Shown here one piece after another: positions 1 to 9,330 of a DNA stretch of 64,000 nucleotides. The translations under genes were made by a program, and so were the position numbers. The notes below the pieces were generated by a model. That model saw nothing but the letters and a program-made list of their open reading frames with translations, searched no databases and was not told the origin of the DNA. Every line of letters begins with the position of its first letter. The first letter of the stretch is position 1. Source of the stretch: Chelonoidis abingdonii (Eukaryota; Chordata; Testudines; Testudinidae); assembly GCF_003597395.2 (NCBI RefSeq), contig NC_133771.1, positions 139,373,794 through 139,437,793 on the forward strand, given 5' to 3'.

Positions 1-1309
1 CTGGGCCCCTAGCTCTTGGCGATTAGCCCTGGAGAGGAATTTTGATGGACCGCTGAGACCCACCGTAACAACATTAGAAGGAGGTGACTGAATAGATGGG
101 TCCTGGTGAGGAGAACAGGACCTTTTCATATGAAGAAGATCTCTTTACGAGTTTGTGCTCAGTAGGGGAGGTCACAGAACTTAGTACCTCAAAACCAACC
201 AGACCGCTGTGATTAAGTCTTGCGCTAGTTATCCTTTTTGGGGGCCTTGGTGTAGAAAGACCATGGCACCGGTCCTACGACAGTCTTTGCGCCAGGTCAT
301 GAAAAGTGTGAAGTACTGTGCTCCTGCCGGAGTGTCAGCTGCTAGTCCCGTCCCACCTGAGGGTACCTTTGTACCCCTTCCTCATTAGGGTCCCCTTTGA
401 GCAACAGCATGGTACCTATGGCACTGAAGAAGTATCGCTCGTGGCCCAATCCATTGTACTTGTGTTTTGGACTATGTACTCACTACACCAAAGCTGTCCC
501 CGCTGCGGAACACAGCCTCTAAAATACGCAGAGCTGGTGGGATCTTGCCGAGTGAGGCTACCAAGAGATATACAGACCAAGGAACCCCTTATGCTCAAGC
601 TATGAAGGACCTCTGGTTGCTGCTCCATTACATACCCTGAGAACTTCAGTTTACCATCGCAGACTGTATGGTTGGTAGAATGGTTATCGAACCCTCAAGG
701 CTATGTCAAGGAAGATGGAAGTCGGGCGGAGGACTGGACACCCTAGTGCCCTACTATGTTCGCTATCCGAGGTACCTCAGGCATCACGGGTTTCCATTCG
801 AGTTATTTATACAGACTTACCCTGGCATCTAGATATCGCCAAAAGAGATTGGGAAGAGGACCCAATAGGGAGAATTAACAGAAATGTAAACAGAGCAGAG
901 ACCGGATAGCCGGCCCCCTATTGTACGGGAACATTTGGAAAAGCCAGGACCAGAGACCTTTCAATCGCAGGCAAAGTCGACAGTTCACCAGGGGATTGAG
1001 GTGAGTGTTTGTACAAGGCAGAGCAGCTTCTGGCCATGGCAGGGGCTGAGGTGGTTGAACTGTGGGGAGTAACCTACAGGTGCAGCGCCAGGCGCCGAAA
1101 AACAAGGAACAGATTTATCACATTCCAACTTCTGAACCCTGGCACGCAAGAGCATGCACTACGAAAGACTAACCCAGAAACAGCTTCAACAGTGAGAATG
1201 TCTCCGATATTCACCAGCCAGAAGAATGAGGGGTTCTGAGATATCTTCGGACCAAGATGTGGTCTCGACAAACCAGGTCGAACAACTGAGGCATATCACA
1301 CATCGTCAC
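1..1309 (+). mobile_element. Degraded internal part of a Ty3/gypsy-like LTR retrotransposon (5' segment, continues beyond window)
   Basis: This stretch lies upstream of the reverse-transcriptase remnant at 2300-2660 and shares its orientation toward the 3' LTR at 3268-3855, so I read it as gag/protease-side internal sequence of the same element. It is broken by stops and frameshifts, and no open frame exceeds about 95 codons. I could not identify a protease or capsid motif with confidence. It is interrupted at 1310 by a solo LTR of another family. The element's 5' LTR is not in the window. Confidence 0.55.
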
Positions 1310-2074
1310 TGTCAGGTTTATTCCCACTTTGAATTAGCGTCCAGAAGTGGGGACTGCATGTACCCTTGCTTAGCTCATTCTGCTTAGATCTGAGCGCTGC
1401 CGCAACAATTCCAGTGTCTGGTACACTCTGTTCCTCCCGGGGGATCCAAGACCCAACCCTTGGTCTTAAACAAGGGAATACCATTCCTCCTTTCCTCCCT
1501 GGGTTACCCTGAGAGATACACTGATCCAAACCTTGGATCCTAAAGAGGGATTAACTTCCCCCACTTCCTTTCGCCGCCACCATCCCTGGTGGTTCAGACC
1601 CAATCTTGGGTCTTAACAAGGGGGAAAAATCAAACAGGTTCTTCAAAAAAGAAGCTTTAATAAAGAAAGAAAGTAACAATTATCTCTGTAAAACCAGGAT
1701 GGAAAATGTTTACCGGGTCTTCAGCTTATAGACTAGAGGACTCCTCCCCCCTGCCTAGATACAAGTTAGCAACAGAGGTAAACACTCCAGCAAATACACA
1801 TTCCAAGTTAAGAACAAACATAGCCTAATCGCCTTTTTATGTATTTACTATTTTGAATGAGAGACTGTTTCAGAAGATTGGAAAAACCTGGTTGCACCGC
1901 CTGCCTCTTAGTCCAAGCGAAAAAGAACAAAACAACAGCACAAACAAGACTTCCCTCACCAAGATTTGAAAGTTCTTGTCCCCCGATTGGTCCTTTGGTC
2001 AGGTGTCAGCTAGGTTATGAGGTTGTTAACCCTTTACAGGTAAAGAGACATTAACCTTACTATCTGTTTATGCA
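1310..2074. mobile_element. Solo LTR of a second family, nested in the gypsy element
   Basis: The segment begins TGTCAGGTTTATTCCCACT and ends TTTATGCA, giving the canonical TG...CA ends. It is flanked by GTCAC (1305-1309) and GTCAT (2075-2079), a 5-bp target-site duplication with one mismatch. Its first bases match the partial LTR at 63795-64000 (TGTCAAGG...CCCCACT, then a GTGGGGAC-CTGCATG block). AATAAAG occurs near 1660. No coding sequence adjoins it in its own family, so it is a solo LTR. Orientation relative to its lost internal region is not certain. Confidence 0.8.
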
Positions 2075-2299
2075 GTCATGAACTCTGGGGGCGGTACATG
2101 AGGCCCTATTGGGGTGCCGCGGCCAAGAGAAGAATAAGCAGAAAAAAAAATGCTGGAGTTGGGATATCGAAGATCCCCAGTCAGTGGTCCAGCCAGTAGC
2201 TGTACCAAACCTGATGGACACAAGGTTTTGCACGACTTCCGCGACTAAACGAAGTCCCAGTTCGACTCGTACCCATACTCGCATAGATGAGCTAGTGGA

Positions 2300-3200
2300 C
2301 CATCTGGGATGCCGAATTTGACTAACCTTAGACTTGACAAAGGGTACTGGCAGATTCCCTTGCAGAGACGCAAGGGAAAGACTGCGTTCTCTACACCAGA
2401 GAGTCTTTTTCAAATTCTGTCCTCCCTTTTGGACTACATGGGGCCCAGTACTTTCCGCCTCATGGACAAGCTATTATGCCCGTACAGTTATGCTGCTGCC
2501 TATTGGACGATGTGGTCATATTCCCAGACTGGAAACCCACCTAGAGAAGGTGGAGGCGTCTTGATACTTCAGGCAAGCTGGCCTACGCAACCCTGCCAAG
2601 TGTGCTGTAGGGTTACAGAGGCAAATATCTTGGTACATTGTGGAAAGGTCTGGTAAAACCCCAATAGTTGGAGAGCCATCCAAAATTGGCCCCGACCCGT
2701 CACAAGAAACAAGTCGGGCATTCCTACGTGTAGTGGGAGGTTTACGATGATTTGATCCCCACTTGCACAAGGGCAAGCCCCTGACTGACCTAGTAAAAGC
2801 CCGTGGACCTGATCTGGTCAGATGGTCTGCGCAGCCAGAGGAAGCATTCACCAGACCTAAGGATGCCTCTGCAGAACCCTGTACTGATGCCCTGATTTCG
2901 CAAGGAATTTATTCTGCAGAGATTGATGGAGTATGGGTTGGGGGCTGTTGCTCACCAGATAGTTCGGAAGGAGGAACACCCAATTCTGTTCTCAGTAGGA
3001 TCCTTCCGAGGGACTGGAGGAGCCGCCGCTGTAAATGGCCATGGAAGCATTGTGCTATACTTGCTCGGGCGGGATTTTGTCTCGTGGACCGCCATGCCCT
3101 CTTTCAATGGATGCGCGGAAACGGAGAAGAAACAAGGTGACAGGTGGTTCTTTCCTCAACCTCAGTTCCGTGTGCACACAGAGCAGGGAGCACACGGTAA
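2300..3200 (+). pseudogene. Frameshifted pol remnant: reverse transcriptase and RNase H regions of a Ty3/gypsy element
   Basis: Reading + strand frames in turn gives recognisable gypsy-type reverse transcriptase blocks: a DKGYWQIPL motif just before 2360, a KTAFSTPE block near 2375-2400, and the catalytic box as LDDVVIF at 2503-2523 in a shifted frame. An RNase-H-like stretch follows (about 2880-3120), including a segment with LGAV and a downstream ALFQWM block. Several frameshifts and stops make it non-functional. Ty3/gypsy pol normally continues into a large integrase, but here only about 80-150 bp separate the RNase H end from the 3' LTR, so integrase is deleted or was absent in this subfamily. 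The assignment rests on motif recognition; family-level naming would need a search. Confidence 0.8.
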
Positions 3201-3257
3201 GTGGTTGTCACGTGTCCACTATTCTGGCACCAAGCTGCCACACTCTGCTGGTGACAG

Positions 3258-3267
3258 GGGGAGGATG
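3258..3267 (+). other. Candidate polypurine tract just 5' of the LTR
   Basis: A purine-rich run (GGGGGAGGATG) lies directly before the TGTGAC start of the LTR. This is where a plus-strand primer polypurine tract sits in LTR retrotransposons, and it supports reading 3268-3855 as the 3' LTR of the + strand element. Confidence 0.5.
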
Positions 3268-3855
3268 TGTGACAGACTAGGCAGTGGGGTAGGGTCTTGG
3301 TTGCGCAATATATGTCATGGCTGAGCGTTTTCTGTTCCTGAGTGACTAGAGCGGGGCTGCACTGGAGTATCAGGAACCTGTAGACCCATAAGAAGACGCG
3401 GCTGATTGACACCTTCAGTCAATCAAGGACTAAATAGGGCACTGGGTTAAAAAGGAGCTTCAACTCCGCTCAGGGAGGTGGTGCTAGGAAGGGGTGGTGA
3501 GGAGCTGGAGCAAGCAGGCACAAGGGCGGAGGGAGGGCTACTGAAGGGACTCGGGTACAGCGTTATCAGCACCAGAGGAAGGTTCCTGTGGTGAGGATAA
3601 AGAGGTGTTTGGAGGAGGCCATGGGGAAGTAGCCCAGGGAGTTGTAGCTGTCACACGAGGTACTATAAACAGCTGCAATCCACAGGGCCCTGGGCTGGAA
3701 CCCGGAGTAGAGGGTGGACCCGGGTTCCCCCCAAAACCTCCCAACTTCTCATCAGGCACAGGAGGAGTTGATCAGACTGTGGGGAAGATCACTGAGGTGA
3801 GCAAATCTGCCAATAAGCGCAGGACGCACCAAGGTAGAGGAGGAACTTTGTCACA
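3268..3855 (+). mobile_element. 3' LTR of the Ty3/gypsy-like element
   Basis: The segment starts TGTGACAGAC and ends AACTTTGTCACA, so TGTGAC and GTCACA form a perfect 6-bp terminal inverted repeat and the ends are TG...CA. It follows a polypurine run and the pol remnant in the correct order. A TTAAAAAG box near 3449 could be a TATA-like element. Length is 588 bp. Sequence to the right (from 3856) has no retroelement features and looks like host flank. Confidence 0.8.
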
Positions 3856-5907
3856 ACATGCAGCACTGTCAGTATGTTTATCTCTGTATCTAATGCATTA
3901 TTTGGATAATTTCAATATGAAATGGGCACATCTCACAGTATGCTCCATATTCCTTTGTGTTTTAATTGGAAAGAAACAAATGAACCCTAGGTCAAGTCCA
4001 ATGAGAAGATTTAATGTGACTATAGAATATTATGGTCTTCACTCAGTTATACCAATACAGCCTCACTGAAGTCAGTGAAATTGCACTGTGCATAGAATCT
4101 GACTGTAATTATTTAAAAGGCTTCTAGAAGATACTGGGAGCGGGAGGTGGATAAGAAAAACATGGTTGGCAGCGTATTCATCTCAGATGATATCACACAG
4201 AATGACATTGTCTGTGTCAAATGAAAAGCATATGAACTAATAATATTGCTGTTAATTATGGACTGGTTAACTCTGGGGATTAGCTATAAAATAGAGTCTC
4301 TCATCCACCAGGTCAAGTTCTGTGTAGGTTGGTAGTGACTGAAAGGTGTCACCAGAGGATGATTCTTCAGTGGGCTTCATGAAATGAGTTGGTTGGTCTC
4401 ACTCCAATTCCTTGTGGAGTTCTCCAGAAAAGCAAGCCTCCAAAATTGGCATGCTCAGTAGAGAAGGTAACAACCCCCAGAGTTTAAGAGTTTATCCTCT
4501 TAAGGGCACATTTGTGGCACAGAATGGAGAAGCACACACTGCTGCAGCTCACACTGGTCCCAGTTTGCAGATAATTAGACAACTTCAGTTTCCACGGTGG
4601 CCAATCTGGCATCTTTAATAAGCACTAAAATCACACCAAAAAAATCCCCAATCCATTACGATTAGTACCCTGAGAACTGTGGCAGGAGGCCAAGTGACTA
4701 GCCACTCAACAAGTGCAGTAATTCCCAGAAATACTCTGCCTGGAATGTCTTGCTGCTATTATGACATGGATTTCAAAAACAAAAAGAAAATAAAAGATCA
4801 AAGTCAGTACTGCCCACTGACTGGTTATTACTGACATGTGTCTCACAACAATGGAAGCTAGTTCAGTTTGTGTCCAAAATTCTAAAGCTATGTTAATCCA
4901 AATAATAACTCAGCCAAGATGGTGCTATTTAATGACCCCCTATGCTGTAAATACATCGGGGGGGGGGGGAATGAATATGTTCAATTATTGTTACATTATG
5001 TTATTCTTCTCTTCTAAGAAAAGAAAAAGGTCTACACAAAAACAAAAGCTCCAGCAACCTAATCATACAATGAAGTCTAGTACTGTAAAGCAATGGGGGG
5101 GGGGGGGAATCAGTCTATTTCATACCATTTATGCACTTTTTTCTTCTCCTAGTCAAAAGCAGGGGACAGGGGAACAGCTCAGATGTCTAAGCTTAAATTT
5201 GGAACTACTTACCCTGCCTACAACTTCAAACGCCAGCAGGTTCCACTCAACCCTTCATCCTTCAAAGGTAGATAAACTGAGATCCATCCCCATTTACTGT
5301 ATGGGGACATTTGGCAAAATTCCCAAAAATCAAGTTGTTTCTACTTGGACGTTAAAGATTCAATGTCACTTTTTTTATATGAGTAAGAGACTTTTGCTCC
5401 TTTGCTGATGTATTAAAAGATATTACTATAAAAATGTTACAATAGATTATATCATCATGGGGCAAGCAATCACATCTGGAAAGAAAGCATAGAAAGAGAA
5501 GCATGACTCAAACTTTGAAAATGATCAAAACGGCCATCCGGTGAAGGACTTCAACATTGGAGAGACTGTCAAGTTACAGAAGTCCATAAAAGGGGATCTA
5601 CAATGGAGAAGGTGGATTTATACACAGTTCTTGTTTCATTATTGCATGAACTAGATTTGAAAAGGTATGCCTGGGTAGAGACAAGCACCTAAGAATGAAT
5701 GCAATCCACAAAAGACAGCATGCCAGGCAGAAGCTGCCAAAGCTAGCCAATGGGAGGGGTGTATACCATGCCTCTCTCCTCTCATGGAGTTAGGCACCAG
5801 TCTCTGCTTGTGATCCATAACTGGGAACTGCTCTCCTGGAGTCAGGCAGCTTATGCACCAAAACTGTTTCTGCTAAGAGTGAGTTAGGTGCCTGCTTCAC
5901 TTCACAC
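3856..5907. other. Intergenic, no gene recognised
   Basis: Mostly AT-rich unique-looking sequence. It contains two poly-G runs (12 G at 4958-4969, 13 G at 5095-5107) and one copy of the CACTGA(N2)TCAGTG-type motif at 4064-4077. The longest open frame (4836-5408) runs through both G tracts and has no domain, so I do not call it coding. Confidence 0.6.
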
Positions 5908-6100
5908 ACAAAGATGGTGGTTTGAGCATTGGCCTGCTAAACCCAGCGGTGTGAGTTCAATCCTTGAGGGGGCCATTTAGGGATATGGAGCAAAACTCTG
6001 TTGGGTGATTTAATTGGGGATTGGTCCTGCTTTGAACAGGGGGTTGGACTAGATGATCTCCTGAGGTCCCTTCCAACACTGATATTCTATGAGGGTGGTG
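5908..6100 (+). repeat. tRNA-derived turtle SINE (Cry-type) with CR1-like tail
   Basis: The head keeps GGTTTGAGCATTGGCCTGCTAAACCCAG and a box-B-like GTGAGTTCAATCC, followed by a body (GGGGCCATTTAGGGAT) and a tail GGTTGGACTAGATGATCTCC...CCCTTCCAACACTGATATTCTATGA. The tail is like the 3' end of turtle CR1 LINEs, the expected arrangement for a SINE mobilised by CR1. Part of box A is deleted. A second, more diverged copy is at 21247-21415. Confidence 0.85.
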
Positions 6101-6104
6101 ATGC

Positions 6105-6560
6105 CTTAAACCTTTAGCCCAGTGATCTGGAATATGGAAGACCCAGGTTCTACTCCCAGCAGCCTGCCTGATGGGTAGAAAGGTTTTGAACAGAAGTCTC
6201 CCATCCCTCAGGAGATGGCTTTACTCCCTGAGCTATGGGATAATGGGGGAGGGGAAGGCTCAGTCTCTTCAGTTGAAGCTGCTCTACTCTGGATAAATAA
6301 TTAGAGATCATTGAACCAGGGGGAACTGGCTCCCGGGTCACCCAAGTGGGTGCCCTACTCACCAGACTACAGAGTCATTCCCCCTCATTCCTGGGCCCAG
6401 TGATTCCTTAATTACTTATCCAAAATGGAATAGCTTCAACAAAAAGAGATTGAGAGCCTTACATCAGACAATTGCACAGCTCAGTGGTCAGAGCGTACTC
6501 CTGAAAGGTGGGGGACTCCTGTTCAAATGCTATCTGCTCCTGTGGCTCTCCCCCCATGAA
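6105..6560. repeat. Cluster of degenerate tRNA-like (SINE-head) sequences
   Basis: On the + strand, 6478-6545 carries a box-A-like GCTCAGTGGTCAGAGCG followed by a box-B-like TGTTCAAATGC; 6117-6160 has TAGCCCAGTGAT then GGTTCTACTCC. On the minus strand, about 6240-6180 reads as TAGCTCAGGGAG followed by TGTTCAAAACC. None folds into an intact tRNA by eye and all are diverged, so I call them tRNA-derived repeat remnants, not tRNA genes. Confidence 0.5.
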
Positions 6561-6989
6561 TGTGCTAACTACTAGGCTAGAAGTATAAGGTAGGTACTAG
6601 CAGTGCCACTGCCAGCCAGATTTTTGAATGGGACCCAATGCAGTAGGCAGCCTCTGAGCACACCTTACCTGATCAAACCCTGCAGGCAAAATATGCAGAA
6701 GAGCACCTCTATTCCCCCAGTTCATGGATCACTCTGAGGCCTGTCTTCTACCGAAGCATCTAGGCACTTAGTGAAGCAGCAGCACACATGCTTAGAGGCA
6801 TAAACATAGGTGCCTAAGGAATTTATACAGCAAAAATGTTGTTACCAACTGAGTTCAGGTAGCAGCAGAGCAAGAGTTTTGCGAATTGCAGTGGGGTCTA
6901 AAACTGGGACTTAGCTGCTTAAGTGTGGGGGGCTAGGGTTCTAAGTACCTCTTTGAATGTGGACCTTTAAATTTGAGAGAGGAAGCATC
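6561..6989. other. Intergenic, nothing recognised
   Basis: No coding frame, repeat family or RNA motif recognised. Confidence 0.5.
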
Positions 6990-7215
6990 ATAATATAGCT
7001 GTTAGATCTCGGGTATAGGAGTCAGGAGCACTATCTTCCATTCTAGGTCCTGACACTGACTTGCTGTGTGACCTCTAGCAAGTCACTTAGCCTCTTTGTG
7101 CCTCAATTTCCTCCTCTGTAAAATGGGAATACTACTACTTACCTGTCTCGCTTGGATGTTAGAAGATTTGTTAATGTTTGTGAAGCACTGGAAGATTCTC
7201 TCATGAAAGATGGAA
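6990..7215 (+). repeat. MIR (CORE-SINE) copy
   Basis: The stretch contains the diagnostic MIR core order: CTTGCTGTGTGACC, AAGTCACTTAGCCTC, GTGCCTCAATTTCC, then CTGTAAAATGGGAATA and a tail with TGTGAAGCACTGGAAG. This is an old amniote SINE and its divergence fits great age. Confidence 0.85.
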
Positions 7216-7320
7216 CAGAAATGAAAAGTATTATTACTAAAACAAAGCAAAATCCTTAGTCATAAAATAATTAATTGTACTTACAACACTCGTTACATTT
7301 TGAAAGCGTTGACAAGCAAT

Positions 7321-8027
7321 AAGGGCTTGCCTACACTTAGAGTTGCTCCTGATTAACTGTTCCTGATTGTCCCCTAAATCAGAAGTGAGCAAACTATGGC
7401 TTGCAGGCCACATCCGGCCTGCTGGACCCCCCTGCCTGGCCCTGAGCTCCTGGATGGTGAGGCTAGCCCCCGGCCCCTCCCCTGCTGTTCCCCCTCCCCG
7501 TAGCCTCAGCTCACTGTGCTGCCGGCACAATGCTCTGGGTGGCAGCGCAGCTGCAGAGCCGTGGCCTGACCCGGTGCTCTATGCTGCACGGTGGCATGGC
7601 TGCCTGTCCTGGGCGGCACGGTTGAATAGAGTGCAGGGGAGTTTGGGATGGTGGTCAGGGGGTGGGGGTGTGGATAGTGGTTGGGGCAGTCAGAGGGCGG
7701 GGAACAGGGGGTTTGAATGTGGGCAAGGGTCCCCGGGGGTGGGCAGTCAGGAAGAAGGGGAGTTGGATGGGGTGGCAGGGGGCAGTCAGGGGCAGGGGTT
7801 CCGGGGGGAGGTCAGGGGGACAGGGGTGGTTGGATGGGGCAGGAGTTCTGGGGGTGACATCACAGGGGTGAGAAGCAGGGGCAAGCCATGCCTGGCTGTT
7901 TGGGGAGGCACAGCCTCTCCTAACAGACCCTCTATACAATTTCAGAAATCCAATGTGGCCCTCAGGCCAAAAACTTTGCCTGCCCCTGCCCTAAATCAAG
8001 AACAATTCCCTGTATCGACAAGCCCAA
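7321..8027. mobile_element. Foldback MITE of the GGGCTTGTC family, split by an inserted hAT MITE
   Basis: The left arm starts AGGGCTTGCCTACACTTAG and the right arm (7997-8027) ends CTGTATCGACAAGCCC, whose reverse complement GGGCTTGTCGATACAG matches the left end imperfectly. The inner part is occupied by the element at 7380-7988. A related element with similar termini is at 57619-57881. Confidence 0.6.
7380..7988. mobile_element. Non-autonomous hAT element, 609 bp, with perfect 8-bp target duplication
   Basis: The element begins CAGAAGTGAGCAAACTATGG and ends AAAACTTTGCCTGCCCCTG, an imperfect terminal inverted repeat. It is flanked by CCCTAAAT at 7372-7379 and 7989-7996, an exact 8-bp duplication typical of hAT transposition. 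The interior is GC-rich with runs of GGGGGTGGGGCAG type and no transposase. Open frames across it are incidental. Confidence 0.85.
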
Positions 8028-8042
8028 AGTAATCCTCCCAAC

Positions 8043-8161
8043 TAGGGTAACCAACTGTCCCGATTTTATAGGGACAGTCCCGACTTTGGGGTCTTTTTCT
8101 TATTTAGGCTCCTATTACCCCCCCCCTCCCGATTTTTCACATTTCCTGTCTGGTCACCCTA
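8043..8161. mobile_element. Short hAT-like MITE (TAGGGTGACCAGA family), copy 1
   Basis: It starts TAGGGTAACCAACTGTCC and ends CTGTCTGGTCACCCTA; the reverse complement of the end is TAGGGTGACCAGACAG. CTCCCAAC is duplicated exactly at 8035-8042 and 8162-8169. Length is 119 bp. Two further copies are at 32115-32216 and 62301-62423. Confidence 0.85.
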
Positions 8162-8439
8162 CTCCCAACTGAGTTGACTACCTACATTTCAAGGAACTAG
8201 AGAACAACTGAATAATCAATATGGGGCAGCACCTTTATAAGAAATCCACTTCAGTCATTTACTGGTGGTGCAAAATAATAAATAAATAAATTTGTAGCAC
8301 AGCATATAATCTCTTGTATGAATATTACTTGAAAACATACTATTTAGGTGGTCAAATGCTCCTTAGTAATTCTTAACTGTAGGTCACAAGACAGACATGA
8401 GGCAAAAAAATAAAGGACATCCCTTAAAAAACAGGCGAG

Positions 8440-8575
8440 CATATCATCTTACTCACAACCCCACCATGAGGTGAATGACCTACTGAAGGCCACACGAGTC
8501 AGCGGCAGAGCCAGAATTAGTAGCCAGGAATTCCTGGCTCCCAGTTCTGTGTTCAGGTCATTAGACCACACTGCT
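8440..8575 (-). repeat. MIR (CORE-SINE) copy, antisense
   Basis: Contains the antisense MIR-type order: AAGGCCACACGAGTCAGCGGCAGAGCCAG, then GGCTCCCAGTTCTGTG and CATTAGACCACACTGCTGC. These match the reverse complement of the box-B and core part of MIR-like SINEs. Confidence 0.7.
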
Positions 8576-8889
8576 GCTTTTCAGAGATGACTTTTAAAAA
8601 CAGCCTTAAAATCACTCCAAACATGAGCCCCATTTCCTCCAAACACACAGGATCTGAAAGGTGTTTACCTGTGCAGCTCTCCCACCCCACCTCTACACTG
8701 GAAGATTTGCCTGATGATCTGCACTAGGTTCAGAACATGCGTGCGGGTGCCATGCGTTTGATCTTTCCTGGGTTGTGTAATGCTGGATTCTCCCCCTTGG
8801 AAGAAGCAGCATCGCTAGCAGCAGCAGCAGCCGTTTACTATATTTGGTTCACCACGAGGTGACCCGTCCAGATAAAGAACTGCAGTCAA

Positions 8890-9330
8890 CACACACGAAT
8901 TCCTTTCTTGGTGCGCCGGAGGGAGGCACCGAGGGGCGGCTGGGTGCGGGGGGAGGGGGATGATCACCTTCCTAGGTTGCTAGCTCTAATTATAGCTAGC
9001 GCAGCTGGTGCAGTTCCCTTTGCTGCCGGCGCTAGAGAGTCAGTCAGGGAGGGGGAACGGGAGCTCTCAGCCCAGGCAGCTTCCGGGGCCTGCGGCTGCT
9101 CCTCCCCAAGCCCAGACTGCATTGCTGCACGATGAGCCAGCGCTTTGCTTTGTTATTGCACCACAGTCAAGGGTTCTGTGCACCGTGACTGTACAACTGC
9201 CTCATTCAGAAGGGGACTCCCTCCGCCTGGATTCATGTGGCAGGCACGTTTTAGTGTCTCCTGACCTCTTTTGTGATGGGCGGAGGTTTTGCGGGCTCTC
9301 TCGCGCTCTCTTTTTGTGAATTGCATCTCC
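8890..9330. promoter_or_regulatory. GC/CpG-richer patch, possible regulatory element or unannotated promoter
   Basis: In an otherwise AT-rich stretch this patch is GC-rich with repeated CpGs (GTGCGCCGGAGGG, GAGGGGCGGCTGGGTGCGGG, GCCGGCGCTAGAG, CTCTCGCGCTCTC). It holds GC-box-like GGGGCGG and E-box-like CAGCTG. No open frame with a recognisable domain is present. It lies about 4 kb beyond the likely 3' end of IRF2BP2. A promoter for a non-coding RNA or an enhancer are both possible; neither can be shown from the sequence alone. Confidence 0.3.

Noticed and set aside
4836..5408. 190-codon open frame on the + strand
   Set aside because: It runs through two long G tracts and has no domain, codon bias or splice context; incidental.
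6478..6545. Possible tRNA gene
   Set aside because: Box A and box B are present but diverged, and no cloverleaf is evident by eye; treated as a tRNA-derived repeat.
7367..8032. 221-codon open frame on the + strand
   Set aside because: Lies within the GC-rich interior of a MITE bounded by a perfect 8-bp target duplication; low-complexity incidental frame.
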